Shown piece after piece: positions 9,173 to 17,152 of a stretch of 64,000 bases of DNA. This DNA comes from Micromonospora sp. WMMD1102 (GTDB taxonomy: Bacteria > Actinomycetota > Actinomycetes > Mycobacteriales > Micromonosporaceae), in assembly GCF_029626265.1 (NCBI RefSeq), contig NZ_JARUBN010000001.1, positions 8,607,727 through 8,671,726 on the forward strand, read 5' to 3'. Both the position numbers and the translations under genes were made by a program. The notes beneath the pieces are model-generated. The model worked only from the letters and a program-made list of their open reading frames with translations. It did no database searches and was not told the DNA's origin. Positions within the stretch are counted from its first letter, which is position 1. Each line of letters starts with the position of its first letter.

Positions 9173-10137
9173 GTGGCAGTGAAGCGAGCGCGGCAGGTCA
9201 AGGCATTCGTAATGCACGGTCGTACGCTGCGCAGCCTCCTTAACTACGATGGCTTCTTTCGGTGGTTGGCCAACCTCCCGTATGCCGATACCGAGGCGGC
9301 AGTAGCTCAAGATCAGGTTATCGCCGTAACTGCGGCCACGATCGAAGACGACCTTATCCATTTCCGTTTCGTGAGTGGAAATCCGAGGGAAATTCCCCTT
9401 CTGTTTGATCGCCAGACCGGTGCAACGATGGAAGCAAGGACGCCCGACAATACTTGGCTCGCCGAGGCGACGCGCGTCTCGGTTATGCGCAGGATCGCCT
9501 CATATTCATTGAAAACCGCCGTCGCGGTGTCAGTGCCACGAGTCTTGAGCGCTACTTCTTCCGAATTAGCGCTAATCGCGGGTACGGTCCGGTTGACCTA
9601 GATCTAGACCCATTGCCGGCACTCTCCCTAGAGCGCGAGATCCTGGACCTGAGTCGGATCAAAGAGGCATCGATTGTAGTTAACCGTCCAAATGTCGATT
9701 GGAACGATGCGAGTGATGTTCTTTCCGAGCTTGCAGGTGATTCGAAGGGCAAGGATGCTGCGGTTGTTATTCATGCTCCCCGAGGGGAATCCCTGAGCAA
9801 AGAAGAGGGTATCATTAGCGTTATTATCGGGAATATCCGGCGACGGCTTCCTAACGTGCGCGACATGCGTGTGGTGGGTCGCCGTGAGGGCGAAACGACC
9901 GACCACACAGTCTCGCTTCAACGGCATCAGTTGCGCGTGAAAGCGCAGGTCGACGATGGAGCTCCCGCAGAGGAACAAGATGAGAGCGTCTGGGTAGCAG
10001 TGAGGCGCCTTGCCGCAGAAGCCCGCTTGATCGTCCGGGGCGAGGCTCCAGCTCCTGAGCCCGACATATCGCTTCTTCCAGTGAGCGAGCCGCGAACGCT
10101 TCAGGACGCGGGCGACAACGACAGTCCCGGCAGCTAG
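9173..10137 (+). pseudogene. RexA-like protein (tentative), frameshifted
   Basis: Two overlapping frames, 9173-9601 and 9454-10137, read as one protein of about 321 residues with a shift between about 9455 and 9480. Frame one ends its sensible part at TPDNTWLAEATR; frame two picks up LGYAQDRLIFIENRRRG. The change fits loss of one base. No slippery heptamer is seen, so programmed shifting is unlikely. The GTG start at 9173 follows a GGGGGT site; the upstream TTG at 9161 is less likely. Read by eye, the order of elements resembles lambda RexA: an N-terminal LxxFFRWL helix, F-rich strands, an LIFIE strand, a DPLPALS stretch, then a strand before a helix ending SDVLSELA. The similarity is weak and needs profile comparison. 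Composition is less GC-rich than that of its neighbours. It precedes a four-helix membrane protein, as RexA precedes RexB. Confidence 0.5.
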
Positions 10138-10235
10138 AGGGCCCGTAGGTCAAAGTTGTCATACCCCAGCCATATGCTCTTGCTATGAGCGGCACCTCGG
10201 AGGCCCCAGGCGGCACCATGAAGGAAAGCCGTGCG

Positions 10236-10901
10236 ATGCCAAGACAACGAACCTTCAGATTTACGCGGCGTTATCTACTTCCGAGGCTTTGGGAAACCAT
10301 CCTCCATAAGAATGCTGCCTTGAGTGTGCTGTTCTCCGGAGCTCTGACTTTTTTAGCGTTCCGTTTTGCTTGGGTTCCTGCCTTGCAAAAGGTGGCAGTC
10401 AAGGACCTTGTCGCAGGGATGCTGGCCTTCTCCGCCTTGGGTTTCGGCGCCGCCACAGCTGCTACTGTGCTTGCGTTAGGTATTCCCCGCGGTCAGCTTT
10501 ATTACACCATGATCACCAACGGCCCTGGTGCGCCACGTGCTCGAATCACCAAGACTGACACCGGCTGGCAAGCAGAGGCTGTCGACCCGGACGAGGAGCC
10601 GCTTCTTGAATCGAAACTTTATGGTCAAAGGTTCCGATCGTTTTACGGCGATCTAATCTTCACCTTCGTGTGGACGCTAGGCGCTCAGCTTGGCCTCGGA
10701 GTGGTTAGTCTTTTATACTTCGCGATAGCGGGTGACCTAAATATGGTTGATTGCTCGAACTGCCGCCGATCGAGTCTTGGTCTTTTCATAATGGCATCCG
10801 CAACCATCTATGCCATTCTTCAGATGGGGTCTCTCCTTCGTGCGATGGCCGACTACGCCCTAAATCAAGAAATTTACGATAGGCGCGAGATCGGTCTTTA
10901 G
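10236..10901 (+). CDS. Four-helix membrane protein (possible RexB-like partner)
   Basis: The function is not recognised. The ATG at 10236 is preferred because AAGGA lies 10 nt upstream; in-frame ATGs at 10185 and 10218 would lengthen the N terminus. The 221-residue product has a basic N terminus (RQRTFRFTRRYL) and four membrane segments: SVLFSGALTFLAFRF, MLAFSALGFGAATAAT, LIFTFVWTLGAQLGLG and LFIMASATIYAILQMG. A soluble loop of about 55 residues, rich in acidic residues, lies between helices two and three. It follows the frameshifted gene by 98 nt in the same orientation and shares its lower GC content, so the pair probably moved together. A soluble first gene with a four-helix second gene is the layout of RexA/RexB, but lambda RexB is shorter (about 144 residues). 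The pairing is inference from architecture only. Confidence 0.6.
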   Translation: MPRQRTFRFTRRYLLPRLWETILHKNAALSVLFSGALTFLAFRFAWVPALQKVAVKDLVAGMLAFSALGFGAATAATVLALGIPRGQLYYTMITNGPGAPRARITKTDTGWQAEAVDPDEEPLLESKLYGQRFRSFYGDLIFTFVWTLGAQLGLGVVSLLYFAIAGDLNMVDCSNCRRSSLGLFIMASATIYAILQMGSLLRAMADYALNQEIYDRREIGL

Positions 10902-11174
10902 CTGTTGCGGCGCGGCAAATAATCCCGTAGAGGCGGCCAGAAGCAGGTGTTCGGCTCGGCTCTACTCGGCAGTGCACACGAATCTCGTTGGATCTTTCGT
11001 TCAGTGCTTTCGGAACACTTGTGACGGGCTCTCATGCCGCTGACGGCGCGGCGATACCAACGGGGTGGATGCTCCTCGCAGCCGGCCCGCTGTAGTCCGG
11101 CTTCTGCGCAAGAGCGGACGTCACCCTCCGAACGAGCCAACTTGGAGGTGGCGATGCCGGCGGCATTTCTCGGC

Positions 11175-11402
11175 TCAGGCCCTGCCGTTCAGCGCGCTTG
11201 TGAGTCCGGGGTCTCGCTGTAGACCGCTGGTGAAGCTGGTCCAGGCGTGCGGGGTGAACCGAAGCACTGGCCCCGTCGGATCCTTCGAATCCCGTACCCC
11301 GACCGCCGCTGCTAGTCCGGTGACCTCGACGCAGTTCGAGTCGTTGGCACCACTGCGGCTGCTCTTGCGCCAGGCGGCCTGACTCAGGTCGGGGGCGGTC
11401 AT
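11175..11402 (-). CDS. DUF397 domain protein
   Basis: This 75-residue actinobacterial protein has the standard DUF397 layout: an N-terminal AAWRKSSRSG, the conserved NCVEV near residue 23, VGVRDSKDPTGPVLRF, and a C-terminal WTSF. The ATG at 11402 is used because the family always begins a few residues before the W-R/K-S-S motif; the longer upstream frame has no family support. It lies 19 nt downstream of the XRE/DUF5753 regulator on the same strand, the usual pairing. In Streptomyces, pairs of this kind (for example BldB/AbaA-type loci) influence development and antibiotic production, and some behave like toxin-antitoxin modules. What this pair controls is unknown. Confidence 0.92.
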   Translation of the reverse strand: MTAPDLSQAAWRKSSRSGANDSNCVEVTGLAAAVGVRDSKDPTGPVLRFTPHAWTSFTSGLQRDPGLTSALNGRA

Positions 11403-11421
11403 GGTCGTCTCCTCGTACGGA

Positions 11422-12276
11422 TCACCCGGGGTAGCTGTCTGCCACCCGAGCCAAGAACTCGCCCGACTGATCGGGGTCGAGTGCCTTCGCGCGCAGATGG
11501 TCGAACGTGAGTCTATAGCGCGCGACCTGCGCCTCCTTCTCCATGAGCAGGGTGCTCGTGTCATTGCCGATGTAGACGACCGTCGGGTCAAGCACCGGGT
11601 CGTCGTAGTCCAGGATGGTGAACGCACCGCCCATGGCAGCGTGGGCTCCGGCGTCGAACGGCAGTATCTGCAACACGATCGACGGGTTGGCACACGCCTC
11701 GATCAAGCGTCCCACCTGGGCCCGCATCACCTCGGTGCCTCCCACGATCCGGCGGAGTGCAGCTTCGTCCAGCACGATCCAGAGCTTTGGCGGAACGTCG
11801 CGGGAGAGCAACGCCTTCCGCGCCAGGCGGGCGGCGACGATGCGGTCGACCTCTTCTGGGTCGGCCGAGACTCGACCGGCGTGGATGATCGCTCGGACGT
11901 ACTCCTCGGTCTGTAGCAGGCCCGGCACGTAGCTGCTCTCGTAGGAGCTGATCGAGGAAGCTTCCGCCTCGAAGCCCACGTAGGCGTCCGGCAGCACGTC
12001 GCCGTACGCGTTCCACCAGCCCTTCTGCCTGGCCTGTCGAACCAGGGTCGTCAGCTTCTCCTGGTCTTCCTCCGAGGCTTTGTAGAGCGTCAGCAGGTCT
12101 CGGACATCATTTTGGGTGACCCGTGAGTGGCCAAGCTCGATGCGGATGACCTTGGTGCGATGCCAGCCCAGGTCGTTTGCTACCTCCTCCGCGATCAGGC
12201 CGGCTTGGTCGCGGAGCCGCCGCAACTCGCGCCTCAGCCGGCGAGCTCTGATGGTCGGACTGGGGATCTGCGCCAC
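11422..12276 (-). CDS. XRE-family regulator with DUF5753 domain
   Basis: This 284-residue protein is a DNA-binding regulator restricted to Actinobacteria. Residues 10-65 form a helix-turn-helix (LRRLRDQAGLIAEEVANDL, then HRTKVIRIELGHSRV). From about 95 onward the DUF5753 domain carries the typical YESSYVPGLLQTEEY motif near 115, the FDAGAHAAMGGAFTILDY block and the final REGEF-like SGEFLARVA. It pairs with the adjacent DUF397 gene. The start sits 174 nt from the divergent gene at 12451, so the gap should hold two promoters and may be where this protein acts. It lies directly before the BREX-2 genes, but any role in controlling them is inference. Confidence 0.93.
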   Translation of the reverse strand: MAQIPSPTIRARRLRRELRRLRDQAGLIAEEVANDLGWHRTKVIRIELGHSRVTQNDVRDLLTLYKASEEDQEKLTTLVRQARQKGWWNAYGDVLPDAYVGFEAEASSISSYESSYVPGLLQTEEYVRAIIHAGRVSADPEEVDRIVAARLARKALLSRDVPPKLWIVLDEAALRRIVGGTEVMRAQVGRLIEACANPSIVLQILPFDAGAHAAMGGAFTILDYDDPVLDPTVVYIGNDTSTLLMEKEAQVARYRLTFDHLRAKALDPDQSGEFLARVADSYPG

Positions 12277-12450
12277 TACCTCGCCCTTCTGTGAGTTCCG
12301 TCGATTCTTGCCTCATCACCATGCAGCGTCAATCATCCGGTTCAAGCTCCTCCATCAGATCTCACATGTGACGTTGCATAACTAAGCCGGTTCGTCCATG
12401 CTCTCTGTAGCGCGCCGTTCACCCATGACGATCAACGCCTGGAGGTACGC

Positions 12451-13080
12451 GTGACTCAGAACAACTCGCCGCACTGGGAGCAGCCGCGCCGCGATCGGAC
12501 CCCTCCCGAGGACCCCCACCCCGACCCAGCCGCCCACAGTGCAAAGCCCGACCAGTACGCCGATCTCTTCGCCGTCCTCGACCGGGCCGACGTCTCCGAG
12601 GCCGTCCGCGCCGCGCTCGCCCACGCCCTCAACCCACCCACCCCGCCCGACCTACCAACCGACCCCGACGCCCACCGCCAACTCCACGCCGCCCGCGAGA
12701 CCAGCCCCAACCTGCGACTCCGCTCCCTCGGCCGCACCCCCGAGCCCCGCCGCCGCTACACCCTGCACGTCACCTTCCCGGCCCACGACCTGCTCGCCGC
12801 CCGCAGCAAAGCCGCCGCCTACACCGAGGCGCTCCTCCTGCTCCGCCCCGAGCTGACCGCACACCCGGCCCTGCTGTCCCGCGCCGACCAGTGGAACCAC
12901 AACGAGCCGGTCACCTGTGGCCGACCCGGACCCGACGGCGAGGTCTGCGTCCGGGGCGCCGACCATCCCGGCTGCCACTGGGACAGCGTCCTCGGCGGCT
13001 CCTGCTGGAGCATCGAAAACTGGAGCACCGAAAAGCCGACCGGTTCGGCCAGCTACTGCGACCGGACGGAGGATCGGTGA
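12451..13080 (+). CDS. Hypothetical protein upstream of pglY
   Basis: The function is not recognised. It has 209 residues: a Pro/Asp/His-rich, probably disordered N-terminal half (PPEDPHPDPAAHS, NPPTPPDLPTDPDAHRQ), a short predicted fold around RRYTLHVTFPAHDLLAARS, and a Cys/Trp-containing C-terminal segment (CGRPGPDGEVC ... GCHWDSVLGGSCWSIENW). The GTG start has GGAGG 5 nt upstream, which decides it. Its stop overlaps the start of the next small gene by 4 nt, and that gene ends 2 nt before pglY, so the two appear to be the leading cistrons of the pglY operon. They may be lineage-specific BREX-2 accessories. Confidence 0.7.
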   Translation: MTQNNSPHWEQPRRDRTPPEDPHPDPAAHSAKPDQYADLFAVLDRADVSEAVRAALAHALNPPTPPDLPTDPDAHRQLHAARETSPNLRLRSLGRTPEPRRRYTLHVTFPAHDLLAARSKAAAYTEALLLLRPELTAHPALLSRADQWNHNEPVTCGRPGPDGEVCVRGADHPGCHWDSVLGGSCWSIENWSTEKPTGSASYCDRTEDR

Positions 13081-13340
13081 GTCGGCCGACCCGGGGCGGG
13101 CCGCTGCCGCCGTACCCCCGGGTCTGTCCCTGCCGGCACTGCGGCCTGGCCGTGCTGCGCGACAACGACGACAACTGGATCCACGCCAGCCTCTCCTACG
13201 CCTGCCGGGACCGCTGGGGCCGCGCCTACGGCACCACCGCCGAACCGACCTCGCCGGCCCTGGTCCGGACCGCCGCGACCGGGCGTCCCGGACCGGACTC
13301 CGGGTCACTGGCCTGGGGTGACGGTTCCGCTACGGTGTAG
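13077..13340 (+). CDS. Small putative zinc-binding protein upstream of pglY
   Basis: This 87-residue protein has no recognised function. A CPCRHCG motif near residue 17 and a later single Cys (YACRD) hint at a small zinc-binding fold. The rest is a Thr/Pro/Gly-rich tail. The GTG start overlaps the stop of the preceding gene (GTGA), and the stop lies 2 nt from the pglY ATG, implying translational coupling into the BREX-2 operon. The reading frame is in the high-GC style of the BREX genes, not of the foreign-looking genes at 9-11 kb. Confidence 0.65.
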   Translation: MSRPTRGGPLPPYPRVCPCRHCGLAVLRDNDDNWIHASLSYACRDRWGRAYGTTAEPTSPALVRTAATGRPGPDSGSLAWGDGSATV

Positions 13341-13342
13341 CC

Positions 13343-16300
13343 ATGCCGGAGCAGACCCCCTTACCGCTGCTGCGCGACGTCATCGTCATCCCGGAGTCCC
13401 CGTCCGCGAGTGACCTGGTGCTCCGGCTCGCCGACGGCATCACCGACGCCGAGGCGACTTTCAAGGAGTACGTCATCCCGCCCCGCCTGGTCGACAACTT
13501 CGACCAGGCGCTCCGGCTGATCCAGAACGCGCTCACCACCGGAGTTTCCCGGGCCGCCTATCTGCACGGCTCGTTCGGCTCCGGCAAGTCGCACTTCATG
13601 GCAGCGTTGCACGCCCTGCTGCGCGGTGAGCACGCCGCCCGCCGCCGGGAGGAGTTCGCCCCGCTGCTGGCCCGGCACGACGGCTGGCTCGACGGCCGGC
13701 GCTTCCTGCTGGTGCCCTTCCACATGATGGGGGCGAAGTCGCTTGAGCAGCGGGTCCTCGGCGGCTATGTCGAGTATGTCCGCAAGCTGCACCCGGAGGC
13801 CCGGATCCCGGCGGTGCACCGCACCGACGCGCTGCTCGACCAGAGCCAGCACCTGCGCGCCCAGATCGGCGACGAGGCGTTCATCGCCGGCCTGCCCGGC
13901 GGCGAGGAGGACGACTGGGGCGACTCCGACGGCTGGACCAGCGAAAAGCTGGACGCCGCCTTCGCCGCCGCCCCGCTGCACGACCCGAAAACTGCCACCC
14001 CCCAGGACGAGCTGCGCCGCGACCTGGTCAACGACCTGCTCAGCACCTGGCAGCAAGGGTTCTTCCGGAACGCCCTCGAAGACAAGGAAGGCTTCGTCTC
14101 CCTCGACCGGGGGCTCACCGAGATCGCCGCGCACGCCAAGGAGCTGGGCTACGACGGCCTGGTCCTCTTCCTCGACGAGCTGATCCTCTGGCTCGCCAAC
14201 AGCATCGGCGACCAGCGCTTCGTCGCCCGCGAGATCCAGAAGATCACCAACTTCGTGGAGGGCTCCGAGGCCAGCCGCCCGATCCCCATCGTCACCTTCA
14301 TCGCCCGGCAGCGTGACCTGCGGGAACTCGTCGGCGAAGACGTCACCGGCGCGCACGACCTGGCCTTCCACGACACCCTCAACCTGGCCAGCGGCCGGTT
14401 CGACGTGATCAACCTGGAGGACCGGAACCTGCCGGCGATCACCCGGGCCCGGGTGCTCAAACGGGTCGGCGAGGACGAGCAGAAGCACGCCCCCGCCGAA
14501 GCGGCGATAAACGAGGCGTTCCAGCGGATCACCCGGGTCCGCTCCGACGTCTGGGACGTGCTGCTCGGTACCGACACCGGCAGCGGCGCCGACCTCGACT
14601 CCTTCCGGCTCACCTACCCGTTCAGCCCCGCCTTCCTCTCCACCCTGGTCTACGTCTCCAGCGCCCTGCAACGCTCCCGCACCGGCCTCAAACTGATGCG
14701 GCAGATGCTCGTCGACCGCCGCGACGAGCTGCGGCTCGGCCAGCTCGTCCCGCTCGGCGACCTCTACGACGTACTCAGCCGGGGCGGCGACCAGCCGTTC
14801 ACCGAACGGCTCAAGGTCGAGTTCGAGACCGCGCAGAAGCTCTACCAGACCCGGCTGCGGCCACACCTGATGGACGAGCACCGCGTCACCGACGACGACC
14901 TCGAACGCGCCCGGCGCGGCGAGCAGCTCGACCGGGCCCTCGCCGGCCGGGTCCGTGCCTTCACCGGCGACGACCGGATCGTCAAGACCCTGCTGCTCGC
15001 CGCCCTCGCCCCCTCGGTGCCAGCCCTGCACAACCTCACCCCGCGCAAGCTCTCCGCACTCAACCACGGCAGCATCACCAGCCCGATCCCCGGCGGCGAG
15101 GTCGGACTGATCGGCCGCAAAATCGAACAACTGGCCGCCCGGTTCGGCGAGATCAAGATGCTGGACGGCGACGGGGTACGCCTCGAACTCGTCGGCGTCG
15201 ACGTCGGCAGCGTGCTCAACAACGCCCGGCACCTCGACTCCGACGGCGGCCGGCAGAACATGGTCAAACGGCTGCTCTGGGAAGAACTCGGCATCACCGC
15301 CACCGACGGCTACTTCGACCAGGCGCACCTGGTCTGGCGGGGCAGCAAGCGCAGCGTCGAGGTCGTCTACGGCAACATCCGCGACCCCGACGAGCTGCGC
15401 GAGGACGCCTTCCACCCGTTCACCCCGAACACCTGGCGTCTGATCGTCGACTATCCGTTCGACGAGGGCACGCACAGCCCGGCCGAGGACCGCAACCGGG
15501 TGCTCGGGTTCAGCTTCACCGCGCGTACCGTCTGCTGGATCCCGGCCACCCTCACCACCAGCAGGCAGAACGACCTCGGCCGGCTCGTGCTGCTCGACGC
15601 CCTGCTCAGCGGATCGCAGGCGGCGCAGCGGTTCGAGACCGCCGCCCGGCACCTCAGCGAAGACGACCGGCGCCGGGCCCACGCCACCCTCACCAACCAG
15701 CGCGACGCACTGCTTGTCGCGATGAAAGGTGTGCTGCGCCAGGCGTACGGGGTGGCGAACAAGCAGGCCGCGGACGTGCTCACCACCTATGCCGACCACC
15801 TGCTCAGCCTCAGCGACCCGCGCGAGTTGACCCTGCCGGTCGGCGCGAAACTGAGTGCGGTGCTGCCCTGGCTCGCCGACCAGATGCTCTCCGCGCAGTA
15901 TCCGGCCCACCCCGACTTCGACCCCGACCGACGGGGCGAACCGCTGCGGATCACCGACCTCAAGACCACCCTCGAATACGTCCGCCGGGCCGTCGAGTCC
16001 GGCGAGGACCGCACCGAGGTCGACAAGAAGGACCGGGCCGTCGTACGCCGCATCGTCAACCCGCTCGGGCTCGGCGTCATGCACGAGGCGGCGTACGTGC
16101 TCGGCCGGGACTGGGTCGAGCACTTCCAGCGCCGGGCCAACCAGGAGGGGATCACTGGGGACCTGCGCGTCGCCGACCTGCAACGGTGGCTCGACGAACC
16201 GCAGCCGCGCGGCCTCGAACCGGCGGTCGCCCAGCTCGTGCTGGCCGCCTTCGCCGAGCAGACCGACCGGACCTGGGTGCGGCACGGCGCGATCCTGACC

Positions 16301-17152
16301 CCGCAACCCGAACTCACCGCGATAAGCGGCGAGCTGGCCCTGCGTACCCCGGAACGGCCGGACGACGACGACTGGACCGAGGCCCGGCTGCGGTCCATGC
16401 ACCTGTTCGGCTTCATGGGACCCACCCTGGCCCGGGGCCGGCTCGTCGCGATGTTCGTCCAGGACCTGTCCCGGCAGGCCCGGCAGCACCGGGAAGCCGC
16501 CCACCGCCTGGTCGACGAGCTGGAACGGCACGCCGACCGGCTCGGCCTCGACCCGGCCGCCACCGCCGGCCGGCTGCACACCGCCTACGCCGCCCGGGAC
16601 CTGCTTGACGGCCTGGACAGCCGGCACCGCGACATCGACATCATCAAACAGCTCGCCCAGACCGACCTGGGCGGCCCGGCCCAGCGCGCCGGCCGGAGCA
16701 TCCGCAGCGCCGAGGACGTCGTCCAGGCCCTCCGGAACACCTCCTGGGACAGCTTCGACCTGCTCGACGAGCTGGCCGAACCGTGGTCCGCCGAGGCGGC
16801 CGACATCCTCTCCGCGCTGCGGCAGGCCGCCAACGACGACGAGCTGACCACTCCGCTGGCGCCGGCCCTGACCCGGGCCCGCAGCCGCAGCACCGACCTG
16901 CTCCGCCGGGTCACCCGCAGCCAGCCCCGACCGCAGCGCCCCGACGACACCACCGACCCGGCCCGCGAGCCGGAGCCCGGCACGTTGGCCGGCGTGCCGA
17001 CCGGCCGACCGACGCTCGATCGCGGCCCGACCGAACAGGGCAGCGTGCTCGTCGACGGTGACGACCTCACCGACCTGGTCGAGACGCTGCGCAAGGTCGC
17101 CGGCCGCAACCCGGGCAGCCGGATAGAAGTCGTCTGGCGGGTACGCCGGTGA
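13343..17152 (+). CDS. pglY: BREX-2 system ATPase PglY
   Basis: PglY is the large P-loop ATPase of BREX-2, the counterpart of BrxC in BREX-1. It is needed for phage exclusion together with PglW, PglX and PglZ; its exact step is not known. The 1,269-residue length fits the family. The N terminus opens with RDVIVIPESPSASDLVLRLA, a family hallmark. Walker A is GSFGSGKSH at 76-84 and a Walker B-like VLFLDEL lies near 274-280. The last 80 residues are a Pro/Asp/Thr-rich linker and a short RKVAGRNPGSRIEVVWRV tail. The ATG at 13343 lacks a strong ribosome site and probably depends on coupling to the small gene ending at 13340. The stop overlaps pglZ by 4 nt (GTGA). No damage is seen. Confidence 0.95.
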   Translation: MPEQTPLPLLRDVIVIPESPSASDLVLRLADGITDAEATFKEYVIPPRLVDNFDQALRLIQNALTTGVSRAAYLHGSFGSGKSHFMAALHALLRGEHAARRREEFAPLLARHDGWLDGRRFLLVPFHMMGAKSLEQRVLGGYVEYVRKLHPEARIPAVHRTDALLDQSQHLRAQIGDEAFIAGLPGGEEDDWGDSDGWTSEKLDAAFAAAPLHDPKTATPQDELRRDLVNDLLSTWQQGFFRNALEDKEGFVSLDRGLTEIAAHAKELGYDGLVLFLDELILWLANSIGDQRFVAREIQKITNFVEGSEASRPIPIVTFIARQRDLRELVGEDVTGAHDLAFHDTLNLASGRFDVINLEDRNLPAITRARVLKRVGEDEQKHAPAEAAINEAFQRITRVRSDVWDVLLGTDTGSGADLDSFRLTYPFSPAFLSTLVYVSSALQRSRTGLKLMRQMLVDRRDELRLGQLVPLGDLYDVLSRGGDQPFTERLKVEFETAQKLYQTRLRPHLMDEHRVTDDDLERARRGEQLDRALAGRVRAFTGDDRIVKTLLLAALAPSVPALHNLTPRKLSALNHGSITSPIPGGEVGLIGRKIEQLAARFGEIKMLDGDGVRLELVGVDVGSVLNNARHLDSDGGRQNMVKRLLWEELGITATDGYFDQAHLVWRGSKRSVEVVYGNIRDPDELREDAFHPFTPNTWRLIVDYPFDEGTHSPAEDRNRVLGFSFTARTVCWIPATLTTSRQNDLGRLVLLDALLSGSQAAQRFETAARHLSEDDRRRAHATLTNQRDALLVAMKGVLRQAYGVANKQAADVLTTYADHLLSLSDPRELTLPVGAKLSAVLPWLADQMLSAQYPAHPDFDPDRRGEPLRITDLKTTLEYVRRAVESGEDRTEVDKKDRAVVRRIVNPLGLGVMHEAAYVLGRDWVEHFQRRANQEGITGDLRVADLQRWLDEPQPRGLEPAVAQLVLAAFAEQTDRTWVRHGAILTPQPELTAISGELALRTPERPDDDDWTEARLRSMHLFGFMGPTLARGRLVAMFVQDLSRQARQHREAAHRLVDELERHADRLGLDPAATAGRLHTAYAARDLLDGLDSRHRDIDIIKQLAQTDLGGPAQRAGRSIRSAEDVVQALRNTSWDSFDLLDELAEPWSAEAADILSALRQAANDDELTTPLAPALTRARSRSTDLLRRVTRSQPRPQRPDDTTDPAREPEPGTLAGVPTGRPTLDRGPTEQGSVLVDGDDLTDLVETLRKVAGRNPGSRIEVVWRVRR

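Noticed and set aside
9440..9490. Programmed ribosomal frameshift in the RexA-like gene
   Set aside because: No X-XXY-YYZ slippery heptamer or downstream structure is visible; a simple indel explains it better.
13361..16627. Long open frame of over 1,000 codons on the minus strand
   Set aside because: It is antisense to pglY, has no family motifs, and arises from the strong third-base GC bias; the plus strand has clear PglY motifs.
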